The notes under the pieces: generated by a model | The model's input: the letters and a program-made list of their open reading frames with translations, nothing else | Told to the model about the DNA's origin: nothing | Database searches by the model: none | Assembly (NCBI GenBank): GCA_027488855.1 | Contig: JAIYAV010000199.1 | Span: 1-58,343, forward strand | Source: Saprospiraceae bacterium | Lineage (GTDB): Bacteria > Bacteroidota > Bacteroidia > Chitinophagales > Saprospiraceae | Direction: 5' to 3' | DNA length: 58,343 nt | Program-made: the position numbers and the translations under genes | In this document: in pieces, positions 16,736-26,029 of the stretch | Layout of the letters: every line of letters begins with the position of its first letter | How positions within the stretch are numbered: position 1 is the stretch's first letter

Positions 16736-18160
16736 ATGATATTTAAGTCTCTGACTAGCCGAGTACTGCTCATTGCATCTCTATTGTTCAGCACCATGGC
16801 AATGTATGGCCAAGGTGCGGCAAAGGGCGATGACAAGGCGGGGAAAACCCTTTTCCAGAACAATTGTGCCTCTTGTCACAACAAGAACATGAAGAGCGAC
16901 CTTACTGGTCCTGCTCTAGGCGGTGTTGAAGAGCGTTGGGCTGCCTACCCACGCACCGATTTGTACAAATGGATTCGCAATTCTCAATCCATGATCAACA
17001 CCCATCCACGGGGCAAAGAACTGTGGGCCAAATGGCAACCAACCGTAATGAACAGCTTCAACGGATTGGGTGATCAGGACATCGAGAACATTCTGGCGTA
17101 TATCCAGTGTATGTACGATGGTTCTTGTGATCCAGCCGCTGCTGCCGCTGCGGGTGGAGCAGTTGCCGGAGGAATCGAAAAGCCGAAGAACAACACCATG
17201 TTGTACATTCTGCTGGCAGGTATCCTGGGCATCTTTGCGGTTGTTCTTGCGCGCATCCTGTCCAACCTCAATTACATGTTGGCGGTAAAAGAAGGCCAAG
17301 TAGCTGAACGCAAAACGCTGAAGCAAATCCTACTCAGCAAAGGTGTCATTGCTTTCGCTTTGTTCGCAGCAGTTGTTTTGGGTGGATACACTACGGTGAA
17401 TCAGGCAATCTCACTGGGGCGCCAACAAGGCTATCAACCCGATCAGCCGATCAAATTTTCGCACACCACCCACGCTGGTCTGCACAAAGTTGATTGTAAT
17501 TACTGCCACGATAGCGCACGGCGGAGCAAACACTCCTCTATTCCTGCAGCCAATACCTGTATGAATTGCCACCGTGCCATCAAGGTAGGTTCTAAATATG
17601 GTACAGCGGAGTTGACCAAGATTTTCGCTTCGATTGGTTACGATCCGAAGTCAGACAAATACATCGAGAATTACGAAAACCTCTCCGAGGACGAGATCAA
17701 GAGTACCTTCACTGCATGGATTGAGGATAATGCAATCCAGGCAGGTAAGTCTCCTGATGCGGCCGTTAAGGAAGGTGGTTTGCAGTGGGATGCCATTAAG
17801 GAGGCATTGACTGATGCAAAAACGGGCGATAAAAAAATTCAAGGTCCAATTGAGTGGGTGCGCATCCACAACTTGCCAGACCATGTATATTTCAACCACG
17901 CACAACACGTTTCAGTAGGTCAGGTAGCCTGCCAAACTTGTCACGGTAAAGTGGAAGAAATGGATGTGTTGCAGCAACATGCGCCACTGTCGATGGGCTG
18001 GTGTATCAACTGCCACCGCCAAACGGAGGTCAAGTTTGCCGACAACGGGTACTACAATAGCTACTACGCGAAATTCCACAAAGAACTTCAGGAAGGTAAG
18101 CGGAAAAAAGTAACCGTTGAAGACATTGGCGGTTTGGAATGCCAAAAATGCCATTACTAA
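16736..18160 (+). CDS. actA: ACIII subunit ActA, multiheme cytochrome c with six CXXCH motifs
   Basis: Membrane-anchored multiheme cytochrome of 474 residues that carries electrons from the ACIII iron-sulfur subunit towards the oxidase. After a signal sequence (1-26), a cytochrome c class I-like domain holds CASCH at 44-48. Two hydrophobic segments follow at about 154-172 and 204-222. The periplasmic multiheme part has CNYCH (254), CMNCH (275), CQTCH (399), CINCH (423) and CQKCH (469, two residues before the end). ActA is usually described as pentaheme; the sixth motif is the N-terminal domain. It is the first gene of the operon, followed by a hairpin cluster. Confidence 0.93.
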   Translation: MIFKSLTSRVLLIASLLFSTMAMYGQGAAKGDDKAGKTLFQNNCASCHNKNMKSDLTGPALGGVEERWAAYPRTDLYKWIRNSQSMINTHPRGKELWAKWQPTVMNSFNGLGDQDIENILAYIQCMYDGSCDPAAAAAAGGAVAGGIEKPKNNTMLYILLAGILGIFAVVLARILSNLNYMLAVKEGQVAERKTLKQILLSKGVIAFALFAAVVLGGYTTVNQAISLGRQQGYQPDQPIKFSHTTHAGLHKVDCNYCHDSARRSKHSSIPAANTCMNCHRAIKVGSKYGTAELTKIFASIGYDPKSDKYIENYENLSEDEIKSTFTAWIEDNAIQAGKSPDAAVKEGGLQWDAIKEALTDAKTGDKKIQGPIEWVRIHNLPDHVYFNHAQHVSVGQVACQTCHGKVEEMDVLQQHAPLSMGWCINCHRQTEVKFADNGYYNSYYAKFHKELQEGKRKKVTVEDIGGLECQKCHY

Positions 18161-18165
18161 CCCAC

Positions 18166-18264
18166 CCCACGGTTTCAACCGTGGGAGGGTATAACCCGGC
18201 TCCACCCCACGGTTTTAACCGTGGGAGGGCATATTCCACCCCCGCCCACGGATTTATTCGTGGG
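18166..18264. repeat. Cluster of three CCCACG hairpins between actA and actB
   Basis: Three 20-nt hairpins lie in tandem: CCCACGGTTTCAACCGTGGG (18166-18185), CCCACGGTTTTAACCGTGGG (18206-18225) and CCCACGGATTTATTCGTGGG (18245-18264). The first two stems are perfect. The same family recurs at 21621 and 31087-31193. Inside an operon, such stems could cause partial termination or act as RNA processing barriers. They look like REP-type repeats. Confidence 0.85.
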
Positions 18265-18320
18265 TGCGAGATATCGCCCGCCCAGCGGGTCTTTGGATAA
18301 CCAGACGCATCTCAACTCAG

Positions 18321-21300
18321 ATGAAAAATCAAAATAAAGAAATCTGGATCGGTACAGATCAAATTGCCAACGATCCGATTTACAACGAGATCACCAATCA
18401 GGAGTTTTACGAGCGGCCATTATCTGAGCAATTGGCTGATGATAAAACAATGGACCTGAACGCCAATCGCCGCGACTTCCTCAAGTACCTTGGCTTCGGC
18501 CTTGGTGCAGCAACCATTGCTGCCAGCTGTGATATTCCAATCAGAAAAGCGATCCCCTACGTCGTCAAACCTGACGAAATAGTACCAGGGGTAGCTACTT
18601 ATTATGCCTCTTCCTTTGTAAACGGAGGTGACTATTGCGCCATTTTGGTGAAGACCCGCGAAGGTCGCCCCATCAAAATAGAAGGCAACAGTCTTTCCAG
18701 TGTTACCAAAGGGGGAACCAGCGCACGGGCTCAGGCCAGTGTGTTGAGTTTGTATGACTCTAACCGTTTCGATGGTCCATACCGCGTCAAAGGTGGTAAG
18801 CTAGATCGGGCGGATGCCAGATTTGGCAAAGGTCCTTCGCTGGCGGAGATCGACAAGGAAATTGCAAAAAAACTGACCAGTGGTAGTCGCATCCGCATTG
18901 TGGCTCCGACCATCCTGAGTCCAATGACCAAGCAGGCGATTGCTGATTTCCAGGCAGCCTACGCCAATACCGAAGTAGTCATCTACGACCCAGCTTCCAG
19001 CTCGGCTCTGTTGCAAGCCAACGAGCAGTGTTTTGGTCAGGCGGTAGTACCTGCTTATAGCTTCGATAAAGCTGAAGTCATTGTTGGTTTTGAGTGTGAC
19101 TTTTTGGGCAGCTGGGTTTCTCCAATTGAATTTGCTACCCAGTACATTCAAAACCGCAAAATCACTGACGTAAATCAAACCAAGATGTCTCGCCACTACC
19201 AAGTGGAAGCACACTTGAGTTTGACCGGCTCCAATGCCGATAACCGGATTTTGGTAAAACCATCTCATCAAGGAGCTGCAGTTGTTGCGTTGCACAACGA
19301 AGTTGCCGCCTTGACTGGTGGAACCAAAGTATCTGGACCATCTCTACCTGCGGAAACCGCAGCGAAGTTCAAAGCTGTTGCAAAAGATCTGGTAGCTGCT
19401 AGCGGGAAAGCCCTGGTTGTTTCTGGTTCTAACAACACTGGCGAACAAATCTTGGTGAACTCCATCAACGCAATGTTGGACTCCTATGGCAATACCATCA
19501 CTTTTGCCAATGCTTCCAACCAACGCCAGGGTCAGGATAAAAATGTTCAAAAACTGGTCAAAGACATGGCTGCTGGCCAAGTCGACGCGGTTTTCTTCTT
19601 CGACGGAGTCAACCCAGCCTACGACCTACCCAATAGTGATAAATTCCGCGATGCCATCGCTAAAGTGAAGCTGAAAATTTCTTTTTCGATTGCACCCAGC
19701 GAAACTGTGCTGCTTTGTGATTATGTAGTACCTACCAATCACTACCTCGAAAGCTGGGGTGATGCGGAACCAAAGCAAGGCCACTACAGCTTGATCCAGC
19801 CTACGATTGCTCCTTTGTTCAAAACTCGTCAGGTTGAAGAGACTTTGTTGACTTGGGCGAAAAGCGACAAGTTGAATAAGGATTCGGAGCAGCCGATGTA
19901 CGATTACCTGGTGGCTTTCTGGGAAGCCAACATCTTCACCAAACAAAGCCGCTTTGCAACCTTCCAAAGCTTCTGGGACAGCACTTTGCACGATGGTATC
20001 TTTGAGGTGCCTTCCGCTGTGGTTCCTGAGTTTGGTTTCGGCGGCGATGTAGCTGCTGCTGCTGCCAAAGTGCGCAAACCTGGCGCTGATGGTTTGGAAC
20101 TGGCTTTCTTTGAAACAGTCAACTTGGGTGATGGCAAATATGCCAACAACCCCTGGTTGCAGGAAATGCCCGATCCAGTTGCCCGTACAGTATGGGGCAA
20201 CAACCTGGCTGTTCCTGTTAAGTATGAAGGTGGCATTCGTTTCAAAGCCCTGAATGACCTCAACCAACGCGAAATGTACGGCTCAGCCGACTTCGTAGAA
20301 GTTGAAGCCAAAGGACAAAAAGTAACCACTAGCGCTGTACGCCAGTTTGGTCAAATGTGGGATACCGTCGGTTTGGCCATCGGTTATGGACGCGAATGCA
20401 CTGGTTACCAAGGCCGCGCCATTGGGGACAAAGTGGGGGTCAATGTTTATCCAATGATGAGCATTGATGCGGACGGCAACACACAGTACTACGCCGTAAG
20501 CGCCAAAGTATCTGAATCAGTCGGAAAAGACAAAGATTTTGCTTGTGTACAATACCACCATGGTATGGGTATGACGGGCAAAGATAAAAATGGCAAACAG
20601 ATCAAAGCCGGCGATGGCAAAGACCTGAACCTGGACGAACACACTTCCATGACTCTTGGTGCTGGTTACCAGGGCGGTATCGTGGATCGTTCGATCATCT
20701 ACAAGAGCAACATCAAAGAATTGCCGGAACTGGCTGAGAAAATCAAGGAGAAACGCGCCGAAGCTCAACACCTCAACGATCAAACCCTCTATCCATTTGA
20801 CAAATATGTAGCCAACAACTACAGCCAGTCACAATGGTGGGCAATGCACGTTGACCTGAGTGCCTGTATCGGTTGTGGTGCTTGCCAGGTAGCTTGTGTG
20901 GCTGAAAACAACGTACCCGTTGTAGGTAAATTTGAAGTATCTCGCCACCACGAAATGAGCTGGTTGCGCATCGATCGTTACTTCTTTGGTGACTACGAAA
21001 CGCCAAACGTGGTTTACCAACCGATGATGTGCCAGCACTGCGACAACGCTCCTTGTGAAAACGTTTGCCCAGTAAACGCTACCAACCACAGTTCCGAAGG
21101 TTTGAACCAAATGTCGTACAACCGTTGTATTGGTACCCGTTACTGTGCCAACAACTGTCCGTATAAAGTACGTCGCTTCAACTGGTTGGATTATACCGCT
21201 GCTGATATTTTCCCCATCAACGAGAACCACATCAACAGTGAAGAACTGCCTTATACTGCTGACAACTTGATGCGTATGGTATTGAACCCAGACGTAACGG

Positions 21301-21590
21301 TACGCTCTCGTGGGGTGATCGAAAAATGTAGTTTCTGCGTACAACGCATCCAGGAAGGTAAACTGACTGCCAAGCGTGAAGGCCGCAAACTGAAGGATAA
21401 CGATATTAAATCTGCATGCCAAACGGCTTGTCCTACTGGTGCCATCGTCTTCGGTGACCGCAATGACAAAACTGCCGAAGTAAGCAAGCGGATGGAGCAT
21501 CCGTTGAACTACCTCGCACTCGAGGAAATCAACGTACAATCTTCAGTAAACTACCAGGCTAAGGTTGTCAACCGGAACGAAGCTGTATAA
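18321..21590 (+). CDS. actB: ACIII subunit ActB, molybdopterin-oxidoreductase-like plus iron-sulfur protein
   Basis: Large periplasmic subunit of 1089 residues. A twin-arginine motif (NRRDFLK, 49-55) precedes a hydrophobic stretch and Cys70 in a lipobox-like ATIAASC, so Tat export and lipid anchoring are likely. Residues about 80-830 resemble a molybdopterin oxidoreductase fold, which in ACIII carries no molybdenum. The C-terminal part is a ferredoxin-like subunit: CIGCGACQVAC from Cys849, CQHCDNAPCENVCP, CIGTRYCANNCP, and CSFC paired with CQTACP (Cys1033), giving ligands for four clusters. ATG at 18321 is chosen; an upstream in-frame GTG at 18264 falls inside a hairpin repeat. Confidence 0.93.
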   Translation: MKNQNKEIWIGTDQIANDPIYNEITNQEFYERPLSEQLADDKTMDLNANRRDFLKYLGFGLGAATIAASCDIPIRKAIPYVVKPDEIVPGVATYYASSFVNGGDYCAILVKTREGRPIKIEGNSLSSVTKGGTSARAQASVLSLYDSNRFDGPYRVKGGKLDRADARFGKGPSLAEIDKEIAKKLTSGSRIRIVAPTILSPMTKQAIADFQAAYANTEVVIYDPASSSALLQANEQCFGQAVVPAYSFDKAEVIVGFECDFLGSWVSPIEFATQYIQNRKITDVNQTKMSRHYQVEAHLSLTGSNADNRILVKPSHQGAAVVALHNEVAALTGGTKVSGPSLPAETAAKFKAVAKDLVAASGKALVVSGSNNTGEQILVNSINAMLDSYGNTITFANASNQRQGQDKNVQKLVKDMAAGQVDAVFFFDGVNPAYDLPNSDKFRDAIAKVKLKISFSIAPSETVLLCDYVVPTNHYLESWGDAEPKQGHYSLIQPTIAPLFKTRQVEETLLTWAKSDKLNKDSEQPMYDYLVAFWEANIFTKQSRFATFQSFWDSTLHDGIFEVPSAVVPEFGFGGDVAAAAAKVRKPGADGLELAFFETVNLGDGKYANNPWLQEMPDPVARTVWGNNLAVPVKYEGGIRFKALNDLNQREMYGSADFVEVEAKGQKVTTSAVRQFGQMWDTVGLAIGYGRECTGYQGRAIGDKVGVNVYPMMSIDADGNTQYYAVSAKVSESVGKDKDFACVQYHHGMGMTGKDKNGKQIKAGDGKDLNLDEHTSMTLGAGYQGGIVDRSIIYKSNIKELPELAEKIKEKRAEAQHLNDQTLYPFDKYVANNYSQSQWWAMHVDLSACIGCGACQVACVAENNVPVVGKFEVSRHHEMSWLRIDRYFFGDYETPNVVYQPMMCQHCDNAPCENVCPVNATNHSSEGLNQMSYNRCIGTRYCANNCPYKVRRFNWLDYTAADIFPINENHINSEELPYTADNLMRMVLNPDVTVRSRGVIEKCSFCVQRIQEGKLTAKREGRKLKDNDIKSACQTACPTGAIVFGDRNDKTAEVSKRMEHPLNYLALEEINVQSSVNYQAKVVNRNEAV

Positions 21591-21620
21591 ACCTACATTA
21601 TTAACCTAGGGCTTTTATAA

Positions 21621-21636
21621 CCACGGTTAGCCGTGG
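21621..21636. repeat. CCACGG hairpin between actB and actC
   Basis: CCACGGTTAGCCGTGG forms a 6-bp stem with a 4-nt loop. It is a shorter relative of the hairpins at 18166-18264 and lies 17 bp before the actC ATG. Confidence 0.75.
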
Positions 21637-21652
21637 CACTAACAATAAAATC

Positions 21653-23083
21653 ATGAGTGGACACATTTCTCCAATACGGGAACCCCTGATTACAGGTGCT
21701 AAAACGTACCACCAAATCACGGAGGACATCTGTGGGCCTACTGAACGTACGCCTTCCGTTGCCTGGATGATTGCCTTCATTCTTGCCGTAACGGGCCTCG
21801 CAGTTTATGTATTTTGTGTAACCTGGACCATTTGGGTCGGGATCGGTTCCTGGAACCTGAACCGGACGATCAACTGGGGTTGGGACATTACCAACTTCGT
21901 TTGGTGGGTCGGTATCGGTCACGCGGGTACTTTGATTTCTGCCATCTTGTTGCTGTTCCGTCAGAAATGGCGGACAGGGGTAAACCGTGCAGCGGAAGCG
22001 ATGACCATCTTCGCGGTAATTTGCGCGGGTCAGTTCCCGCTCATCCACATGGGCCGCCTGTGGCTGGGATTCTTCATCTTCCCTTATCCCAATACCCGCG
22101 GACCACTTTGGGTTAACTTTAACTCTCCGCTGCTTTGGGACGTATTTGCGATCTCTACCTATTTCACGGTTTCTTTGCTGTTCTGGTACACTGGTTTGGT
22201 GCCTGACTTTGCAACGGTACGCGACCGTGCTTCGGGTTTCCGTCGCAAAATGTACGACTTCCTAGCTTTTGGCTGGACAGGTTCTGCCAAGCACTGGCAA
22301 CGTTGGGAAAGTTTGTCGCTGATCCTGGCGGGTTTGTCCACTCCGCTGGTACTCTCAGTACACACCATCGTATCCTTTGACTTTGCCACTTCAGTTATTC
22401 CTGGCTGGCACACCACCATCTTCCCTCCTTACTTCGTAGCGGGTGCGATCTTCTCTGGTTTTGCCATGGTGCAAACCCTGATGATCATCACACGCAAAGT
22501 ATTGAACCTGCAAGATTACATCACGCTAGAGCATATCGACAGTATGAACAAAGTGATCCTGGCAACAGGTAGCATCGTTGGGGTAGCCTACCTCACCGAG
22601 TTGTTCATCTCCTGGTATTCTGGATACATCTATGAGCAATTTGCTTTCTACAACCGTTTGATGGGGCCTTACTTCTGGTCTTACATCGGGATGATGGCTT
22701 GCAACGTAATTTCTCCACAAATCTTTTGGAGCAAAAACCTGCGCAAAAACATCACCGTGACCTTTGCAATGTCCATCTTCATCAACATCGGGATGTGGTT
22801 TGAGCGTTTCGTCATCATTGCCTCTACCTTGGCGCGTGATTATTTACCTTCTTCCTGGAGCTACTATTCAGCTACTTGGGTAGAGGTTGGTCTCTTCGTC
22901 GGTACTTTGGGCTTGTTTTCTACTTGTTTCATGATTTTCACCCGCGTTGCACCGGTAGTAGCCATTGCTGAAATCAAGAGTATCTTGAAGAACGCTGGCG
23001 ACCAATACGTAGGGATGAAAAATGCACTGAAGCATGACCACAAGCACGAGTCAGTGAAAGCAAACGGCGGCGACGCGCACTAA
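21653..23083 (+). CDS. actC: ACIII subunit ActC, NrfD/PsrC-like quinol-binding membrane protein
   Basis: Integral membrane subunit of 476 residues with about ten hydrophobic helices, of the NrfD/PsrC family. It holds the menaquinol oxidation site next to ActB. Typical blocks are WTIWVGIGSWNLNRTINWGW, FVWWVGIGHAGTLISAILLL and PLIHMGRLWLGFFIFPYPNT, the last close to the quinol site in family structures. The C-terminus is a soluble tail with a His-rich end (KHDHKHE, then GDAH). It starts 62 bp after actB and 31 bp before actD. Confidence 0.93.
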   Translation: MSGHISPIREPLITGAKTYHQITEDICGPTERTPSVAWMIAFILAVTGLAVYVFCVTWTIWVGIGSWNLNRTINWGWDITNFVWWVGIGHAGTLISAILLLFRQKWRTGVNRAAEAMTIFAVICAGQFPLIHMGRLWLGFFIFPYPNTRGPLWVNFNSPLLWDVFAISTYFTVSLLFWYTGLVPDFATVRDRASGFRRKMYDFLAFGWTGSAKHWQRWESLSLILAGLSTPLVLSVHTIVSFDFATSVIPGWHTTIFPPYFVAGAIFSGFAMVQTLMIITRKVLNLQDYITLEHIDSMNKVILATGSIVGVAYLTELFISWYSGYIYEQFAFYNRLMGPYFWSYIGMMACNVISPQIFWSKNLRKNITVTFAMSIFINIGMWFERFVIIASTLARDYLPSSWSYYSATWVEVGLFVGTLGLFSTCFMIFTRVAPVVAIAEIKSILKNAGDQYVGMKNALKHDHKHESVKANGGDAH

Positions 23084-23114
23084 TCTAATTTCGAGACAGC
23101 AAAAACGAAGTGCA

Positions 23115-23648
23115 ATGACAAGATCTCCAAATAAAGATGTACTCTTCGGTCTGTATGATGACGAGACCAAGATTCTTAGTGCAGTAAGCGAAGCTCGTGC
23201 TGCACACCTGGACATTTACGATGTGTTTACCCCATTCCCGGTTCACGGCATGGAAGACGCAATGGGTTTCACCGAAAGCCGCCTCCACCAGGCTGGTTTT
23301 GTATACGGCTTGATCGGAACTTTGACCGCCTTCTTGGGTATGACCTGGGTATTTACCAGCGATTGGCCCATCATTTTCGGTGGCAAACCATACTGGTCGG
23401 TTCCTGCGTTCATTCCGGTTACTTTTGAGTTGACGGTACTTTTTGCCGCAATTGGGATGGTGGTTACTTTTTACACCATCTGTGGCATGGGCCCTGGCAT
23501 CATCAACCCTACACTGCACGACCGCATTACCGACGATAAATTCTGTCTGGCCTTTGATGTAACCGATGTATCTGATGACGAAAAAGCCAAGTTCAAGACT
23601 TTTTTGGAAACATCCGGTGCGGAAGAAATTGATCAAAAGCACATTTAA
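23115..23648 (+). CDS. actD: ACIII subunit ActD (DUF3341)
   Basis: Small membrane subunit of 177 residues with an N-terminal soluble domain (GLYDDETKILSAVSEAR, then YDVFTPFPVHGMEDAMG) and two transmembrane helices (about 76-95 and 110-135). This matches DUF3341, the ActD family of ACIII. It has no cofactor motif; its role in the complex is structural as far as known. The gene sits in the conserved act order between actC and actE. Confidence 0.92.
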   Translation: MTRSPNKDVLFGLYDDETKILSAVSEARAAHLDIYDVFTPFPVHGMEDAMGFTESRLHQAGFVYGLIGTLTAFLGMTWVFTSDWPIIFGGKPYWSVPAFIPVTFELTVLFAAIGMVVTFYTICGMGPGIINPTLHDRITDDKFCLAFDVTDVSDDEKAKFKTFLETSGAEEIDQKHI

Positions 23649-23691
23649 ACCCGGACAGCCGGTCAATGTTTGAACCAAGGAAAATCGAGCA

Positions 23692-24555
23692 ATGATGAAA
23701 AACTTAAAATATATTCTTTATTCGGTAGCCGCAGTCAGCCTGCTCTACTCCTGCTCACCAGCAGGAGGCAATTACGCTGGCAAGGAATACATGCCGGATA
23801 TGGCGCACTCAGTTGGATTTGAATCCCAGTCATATGCCAACTATTCACGCAACAACTGGGATAGCGCAAGTGTAATCAACCGCAAATTTTTGTCTGGCCC
23901 ATTGAAACCTGCCGCAGGCACCATCCCTCGTGGATATGCAGGCTTCAGTTTCGCCAGCCCCGCTGCTTATGATTCCATCATGAACATCCTCAGAGGAGGT
24001 AATCAGCTAAATGCCATTGCAGTACCTGTGAATGGCAAAGTGCCCTACCACTATGGTGACACGGAAGAGGAGCGGATTCGCGCCAGCAAAGATATTGTCG
24101 GCAACCCTTTTCCAATTACCGAAGCTGGTTTGGCCAAAGGCAAAGAACTCTACAACATCTACTGCGGTATTTGCCACGGTGAAAAAGGGGACGGCGCCGG
24201 CTACCTGATTCGGGATGCCAATCCTGCCAAAGGTGATCCGGGTGGTGTTTATCCTGCTGCTCCGGCCAACTTTATGCTGGATACTTTCTACATTTCTACC
24301 AATGGACGTTTTTACCATGCCATCATGTACGGCAAAAACGTAATGGGTGGTTATGCTGAAAAATTGAGCTTTGAGGAAAGATGGCAAGTGATTCACCACA
24401 TTCGCTCTTTGCAAGCAACGGCTAAGCCGGGTACAATCTATAGCCCTACGGCGAATACCCTGAATCCAAGTTTTGCTGTACCAGCGGCGCAAGTGAAAAA
24501 AGCTACTCCTTCAAGTTCAGCGCCTTTGGTGCCTGCACCCAAGAGCAGCAAGTAA
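23692..24555 (+). CDS. actE: ACIII subunit ActE, monoheme cytochrome c lipoprotein
   Basis: Periplasmic lipoprotein of 287 residues. The signal peptide ends at LLYSC, with Cys21 as the lipidation site. One heme motif, CGICHGEKGDG, lies at 158-168 within a class I cytochrome domain, and the VMGGYAEKLSFEERW segment near 225 probably supplies the distal methionine. In characterised ACIII-oxidase supercomplexes the ActE heme passes electrons on to the oxidase. The last 40 residues are a Pro/Ala/Ser-rich linker with no fold. Two adjacent ATG codons start the gene. Confidence 0.92.
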   Translation: MMKNLKYILYSVAAVSLLYSCSPAGGNYAGKEYMPDMAHSVGFESQSYANYSRNNWDSASVINRKFLSGPLKPAAGTIPRGYAGFSFASPAAYDSIMNILRGGNQLNAIAVPVNGKVPYHYGDTEEERIRASKDIVGNPFPITEAGLAKGKELYNIYCGICHGEKGDGAGYLIRDANPAKGDPGGVYPAAPANFMLDTFYISTNGRFYHAIMYGKNVMGGYAEKLSFEERWQVIHHIRSLQATAKPGTIYSPTANTLNPSFAVPAAQVKKATPSSSAPLVPAPKSSK

Positions 24556-24599
24556 ATTGATTAACCTTCTTTTGAAGAAAAATAAATAACCGACGAGCA

Positions 24600-25931
24600 A
24601 TGAACCAATTCACCTTCGAAGCCAAGCAAAAGACTTTCCTGCTCGGGTTTATGATACTCGGTGTGTTGTGTCTGGTGTTGTCCTACTTTGTGGACTCCGA
24701 ACCCATGCACGTACGCTTCTGGTCTAATTATCTCCACAATACGGTGTTTTTCACCGGTATTGCAGGTATTTCCATGTTCATTCTAGCTGCCTTCACCACT
24801 GCCTGGGCAGGGTGGTACGTTGGGATGAAACGGGTTTGGGAAGCATTTTCTCTGTTTTTATTGCCAGGTTTATTGTTGTTCATTCCCATCATCATTGGGA
24901 TGTGGGGACACTGGCACCACCTTTACCACTGGGCAGATGCTCACGCTGTGGCTACTGACCCAATTTTGAAAGGCAAATCGGGATTCCTGAATCCCGTTTG
25001 GTATACCTTTGGTACCCTGATCATTGTGGGCACCTGGTATTATTTTGCCTTCAAAAACCGGCAGTTGTCCGTTGCGGAAGATGCAGATGGTCAAGGTATC
25101 GCCGACAACTACTGGCACCACCGCAAAATGCGCACCTACGCAGCGATTTTCCTGCCCATTTTTGGCTTCACGAGTGCAGCCGTAATTTGGCAGTGGGTGA
25201 TGTCGGTAGATGCACACTGGTACTCTACGCTGTTCGCTTGGTATAGCGGCGCAAGTTGGTTCATTTCAGCAATTGCTATTACCATTCTGATGCTGATGTA
25301 CCTGAAAGGCCGTGGTTACCTCGAACACGTTACAGAAAACCACTTGCATGACATTGGTAAATTCTTGTTTGCTATCAGCATTTTTTGGACTTACATGTGG
25401 TTTTCACAGTACATGTTGATTTGGTATGCCAACGTTGGGGAAGAAACCATTTATTTCCGCCACCGTTTGGACAACTATCGGCCTTTGTTCTTTGCCAACC
25501 TGATCATCAATTTTGTGCTGCCATTTTTCATTTTGCTGCGCAACGACAACAAACGCAAATACGGCCCAATGGCCATTGCGGCTATCCTGACTTTGTTTGG
25601 TCACTGGCTAGATTTCTTCTTGATGATCAAACCCGGTACCCGTCTGACCGCAATCGAAGCTGCGGCTGAACATGCTGGTGGACATGGTGCTGAGGCTGCA
25701 GAAGAAGCACACAGATTCCTGAGTTTTGCTGCTGGTTTTTCTATGCCGGGCTTGTTGGAACTGGGTATTTTCGTGGGCTTTCTGGCTGGTTTTGTTTACT
25801 TTGTATTCAAACAACTTGAAAAAGCTGCGCTGGTTCCTGCCAACGATCCATACATTGACGAAACCATGCACCACTCGGTTTGGCCCTATCCAGAAGATGG
25901 GCATGGCACTCACGACGCTGCGCATCACTAA
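24600..25931 (+). CDS. actF: ACIII subunit ActF, second NrfD-like membrane protein
   Basis: Integral membrane subunit of 443 residues with about ten helices, paralogous in fold to ActC. Recognisable blocks include GMWGHWHHLYHWADAHAV near 100, HWYSTLFAWYSGASWFIS near 205 and the conserved MWFSQYMLIWYANVGEET near 265. It pairs with ActC in ACIII and is usually called quinol:cytochrome c oxidoreductase subunit 2. A loop with HAGGHGAEAAEEAHR and a His-rich C-terminus (GHGTHDAAHH) are present. It is the last act gene before coxB. Confidence 0.92.
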   Translation: MNQFTFEAKQKTFLLGFMILGVLCLVLSYFVDSEPMHVRFWSNYLHNTVFFTGIAGISMFILAAFTTAWAGWYVGMKRVWEAFSLFLLPGLLLFIPIIIGMWGHWHHLYHWADAHAVATDPILKGKSGFLNPVWYTFGTLIIVGTWYYFAFKNRQLSVAEDADGQGIADNYWHHRKMRTYAAIFLPIFGFTSAAVIWQWVMSVDAHWYSTLFAWYSGASWFISAIAITILMLMYLKGRGYLEHVTENHLHDIGKFLFAISIFWTYMWFSQYMLIWYANVGEETIYFRHRLDNYRPLFFANLIINFVLPFFILLRNDNKRKYGPMAIAAILTLFGHWLDFFLMIKPGTRLTAIEAAAEHAGGHGAEAAEEAHRFLSFAAGFSMPGLLELGIFVGFLAGFVYFVFKQLEKAALVPANDPYIDETMHHSVWPYPEDGHGTHDAAHH

Positions 25932-26029
25932 TTTAGACGAAATCTAAACAAGTGAAAATTAGCGCAACGCTGGAACACATCATTGAATCTTTGGTTGTAA
26001 ATTTGAATTCGATTAAAATTTAGAGAATA

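Noticed and set aside
18161-18265. CRISPR-like look of three equal hairpins at regular spacing
   Set aside because: Units are palindromes 39-40 bp apart with short spacers, no cas genes, and relatives occur singly elsewhere in the operon.
18264-18320. Upstream GTG start for actB
   Set aside because: It begins within a hairpin repeat, and the added residues are repeat-encoded; ATG at 18321 gives the normal N-terminus.
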